Shown one piece after another: positions 30,192-30,919 of a DNA stretch of 30,919 nt. Both the position numbers and the translations under genes were made by a program. A model generated the notes under the pieces. That model saw only the letters and a program-made list of their open reading frames with translations, was not told where the DNA came from and searched no databases. The stretch is from Hydrocurvibacter sp036169815 (GTDB lineage Bacteria; Campylobacterota; Campylobacteria; Campylobacterales; Sulfurimonadaceae): positions 1 through 30,919 of the forward strand of contig JAVHOA010000106.1 in NCBI GenBank assembly GCA_036169815.1, given 5' to 3'. How positions within the stretch are numbered: position 1 is the first letter of the stretch; each line of letters begins with the position of its first letter.

Positions 30192-30919
30192 CTAACGTCC
30201 TCTTCTTTGATTTGAAGCGTTTTGCGCTTTTGGTCTATTGTGATTGCTTCGTTGATTACTTCTTTGTCCAATCGGTTCTGCTTTTATAAACGGATCTGGC
30301 TCGAATGCTTTGAGAACAACTTTGTTGATCTCTTGTTTGATAAGTTTTTCGATATTTCTTAAATATTCATGCTCATCAATACATACCAAAGAGATCGCCT
30401 CTCCACCGTTGCCCGCACGCCCAGTTCTTCCAATGCGATGGACATAATCCTCAGGCACGTTTGGAAGCTCAAAGTTTACGACATGTGGCAACTGGTCAAT
30501 ATCTATCCCACGCGCTGCAATATCTGTTGCCACTAACACACGAATTTCTCCGCTTTTAAAGTCACTGAGTGCTTTTGTGCGTGCATTTTGACTTTTATTG
30601 CCATGAATAGCCGCAGCTGTGACGCCCTCTTTTTCAAGTTGCGCCATCAGTTTATTGGCTCCATGTTTTGTTCGCATAAAAACTAAAACCTGTTTCCAAT
30701 CGCCCTCTTTGATGAGATGTACCAAAAGCTCTTTTTTACGTTCACGATCTACTGGATGGACTGTTTGTTTGATATTGCTGGAAGTGGTATTTCTCTTTGC
30801 TACTTCTATCAATACAGGCGCATTTAAAAGTGAATCGGCAAGTCTTTTAATATCATCAGAAAATGTCGCTGAAAAAAGAAGATTTTGACGTTTTTTTGGT
30901 AAAACAGCAAGGATTTTTT
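30192..30919 (-). CDS. rhlE: DEAD-box RNA helicase, C-terminal part (cut by the window edge)
   Basis: The gene runs off the right edge; 241 codons are present and its start is outside. Visible in order are motif III (LLFSATFSDD), the helicase C domain with VLVFMRTKHGANKL, TDIAARGIDIDQLPHVVNFE (motif V region), and motif VI HRIGRTGRAGNGG, followed by a basic tail of Arg, Asn and Gln repeats (QRSNQRSNHNRPK). This order and the RNA-binding tail are typical of RhlE/CsdA-type ATP-dependent RNA helicases that remodel mRNA or ribosomal RNA. The exact subtype is uncertain without the N-terminal half. Confidence 0.9.
   Translation of the reverse strand, partial: KILAVLPKKRQNLLFSATFSDDIKRLADSLLNAPVLIEVAKRNTTSSNIKQTVHPVDRERKKELLVHLIKEGDWKQVLVFMRTKHGANKLMAQLEKEGVTAAAIHGNKSQNARTKALSDFKSGEIRVLVATDIAARGIDIDQLPHVVNFELPNVPEDYVHRIGRTGRAGNGGEAISLVCIDEHEYLRNIEKLIKQEINKVVLKAFEPDPFIKAEPIGQRSNQRSNHNRPKAQNASNQRRGR

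Overview
The window is chromosomal DNA from a Campylobacterota (epsilonproteobacterial) organism, most likely Sulfurospirillum or a close relative. The evidence is the AT-rich composition, the extended -10 (TGnTAnnnT) promoters without clear -35 boxes, and the run flgA-ubiX-coaD-tmk-hisS-speA-cysE-aspB, which matches the order I recall for Campylobacter jejuni. The genus is an inference. No tRNA, rRNA, CRISPR array, IS element or prophage gene was seen, and there is no gene-free stretch longer than 300 bases.

Layout. (1) 1-7737: the tail of an unidentified gene, then a tight plus-strand operon. It holds flgA (flagellar P-ring chaperone), ubiX (prenyl-FMN), coaD (CoA), tmk (dTMP kinase), hisS, speA (agmatine), cysE (cysteine) and, behind its own promoter, aspB. 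It closes at a hairpin terminator. (2) 7734-12180, minus strand: ilvI-ilvH (branched-chain amino acids), two tandem diverged lpxD copies (lipid A) and a 74-aa unknown. (3) 12181-14735, minus strand: a CoA-binding protein, ilvA and a short Ppx/GppA phosphatase. (4) 14822-18177, minus strand: a ribose-binding-like periplasmic protein translationally coupled to a membrane GGDEF-EAL protein, probably a ligand-sensing cyclic-di-GMP pair. (5) 18295-20763, plus strand: an ABC ATPase, an FtsX-type permease and a DUF3299-type lipoprotein, overlapping each other by 4 bases and ending at a terminator. (6) 20796-29024, plus strand: an eight-gene unit. It encodes thioredoxin-type arsenate reductase, a COG0701 (ArsP-like) permease, a small cytoplasmic thioredoxin-fold protein, a CcdA-like electron carrier, a periplasmic thioredoxin, a TolC-like channel, an adaptor and an RND pump. 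Its promoter has an ATCAA-N6-TTGAT inverted repeat over the -35, and it ends in a 30-bp perfect palindrome. (7) 29206-30162: a cation diffusion facilitator that appears to start at ATC. (8) 30192 to the end, minus strand: the C-terminal part of a DEAD-box RNA helicase.

The most unusual signal crosses all of these genes. The palindrome TTACATGTAA (often CTTACATGTAAG, up to GCCTTACATGTAAGGC) occurs ten times exactly, with at least seven more copies one base off. A rough composition estimate predicts about 0.1 copies. Eight exact copies lie inside unrelated genes on both strands, reading Leu-His-Val or Thr-Cys-Lys, and two form parts of terminators. It behaves like a dispersed genome-wide signal, comparable in kind to cyanobacterial HIP1 or Neisseria DUS, and I know of no description of it.

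The second candidate system is the arsenate reductase/permease/CcdA/thioredoxin/RND operon. It joins cytoplasmic reduction, a route for reducing power across the membrane and tripartite efflux under one ArsR-like control site.
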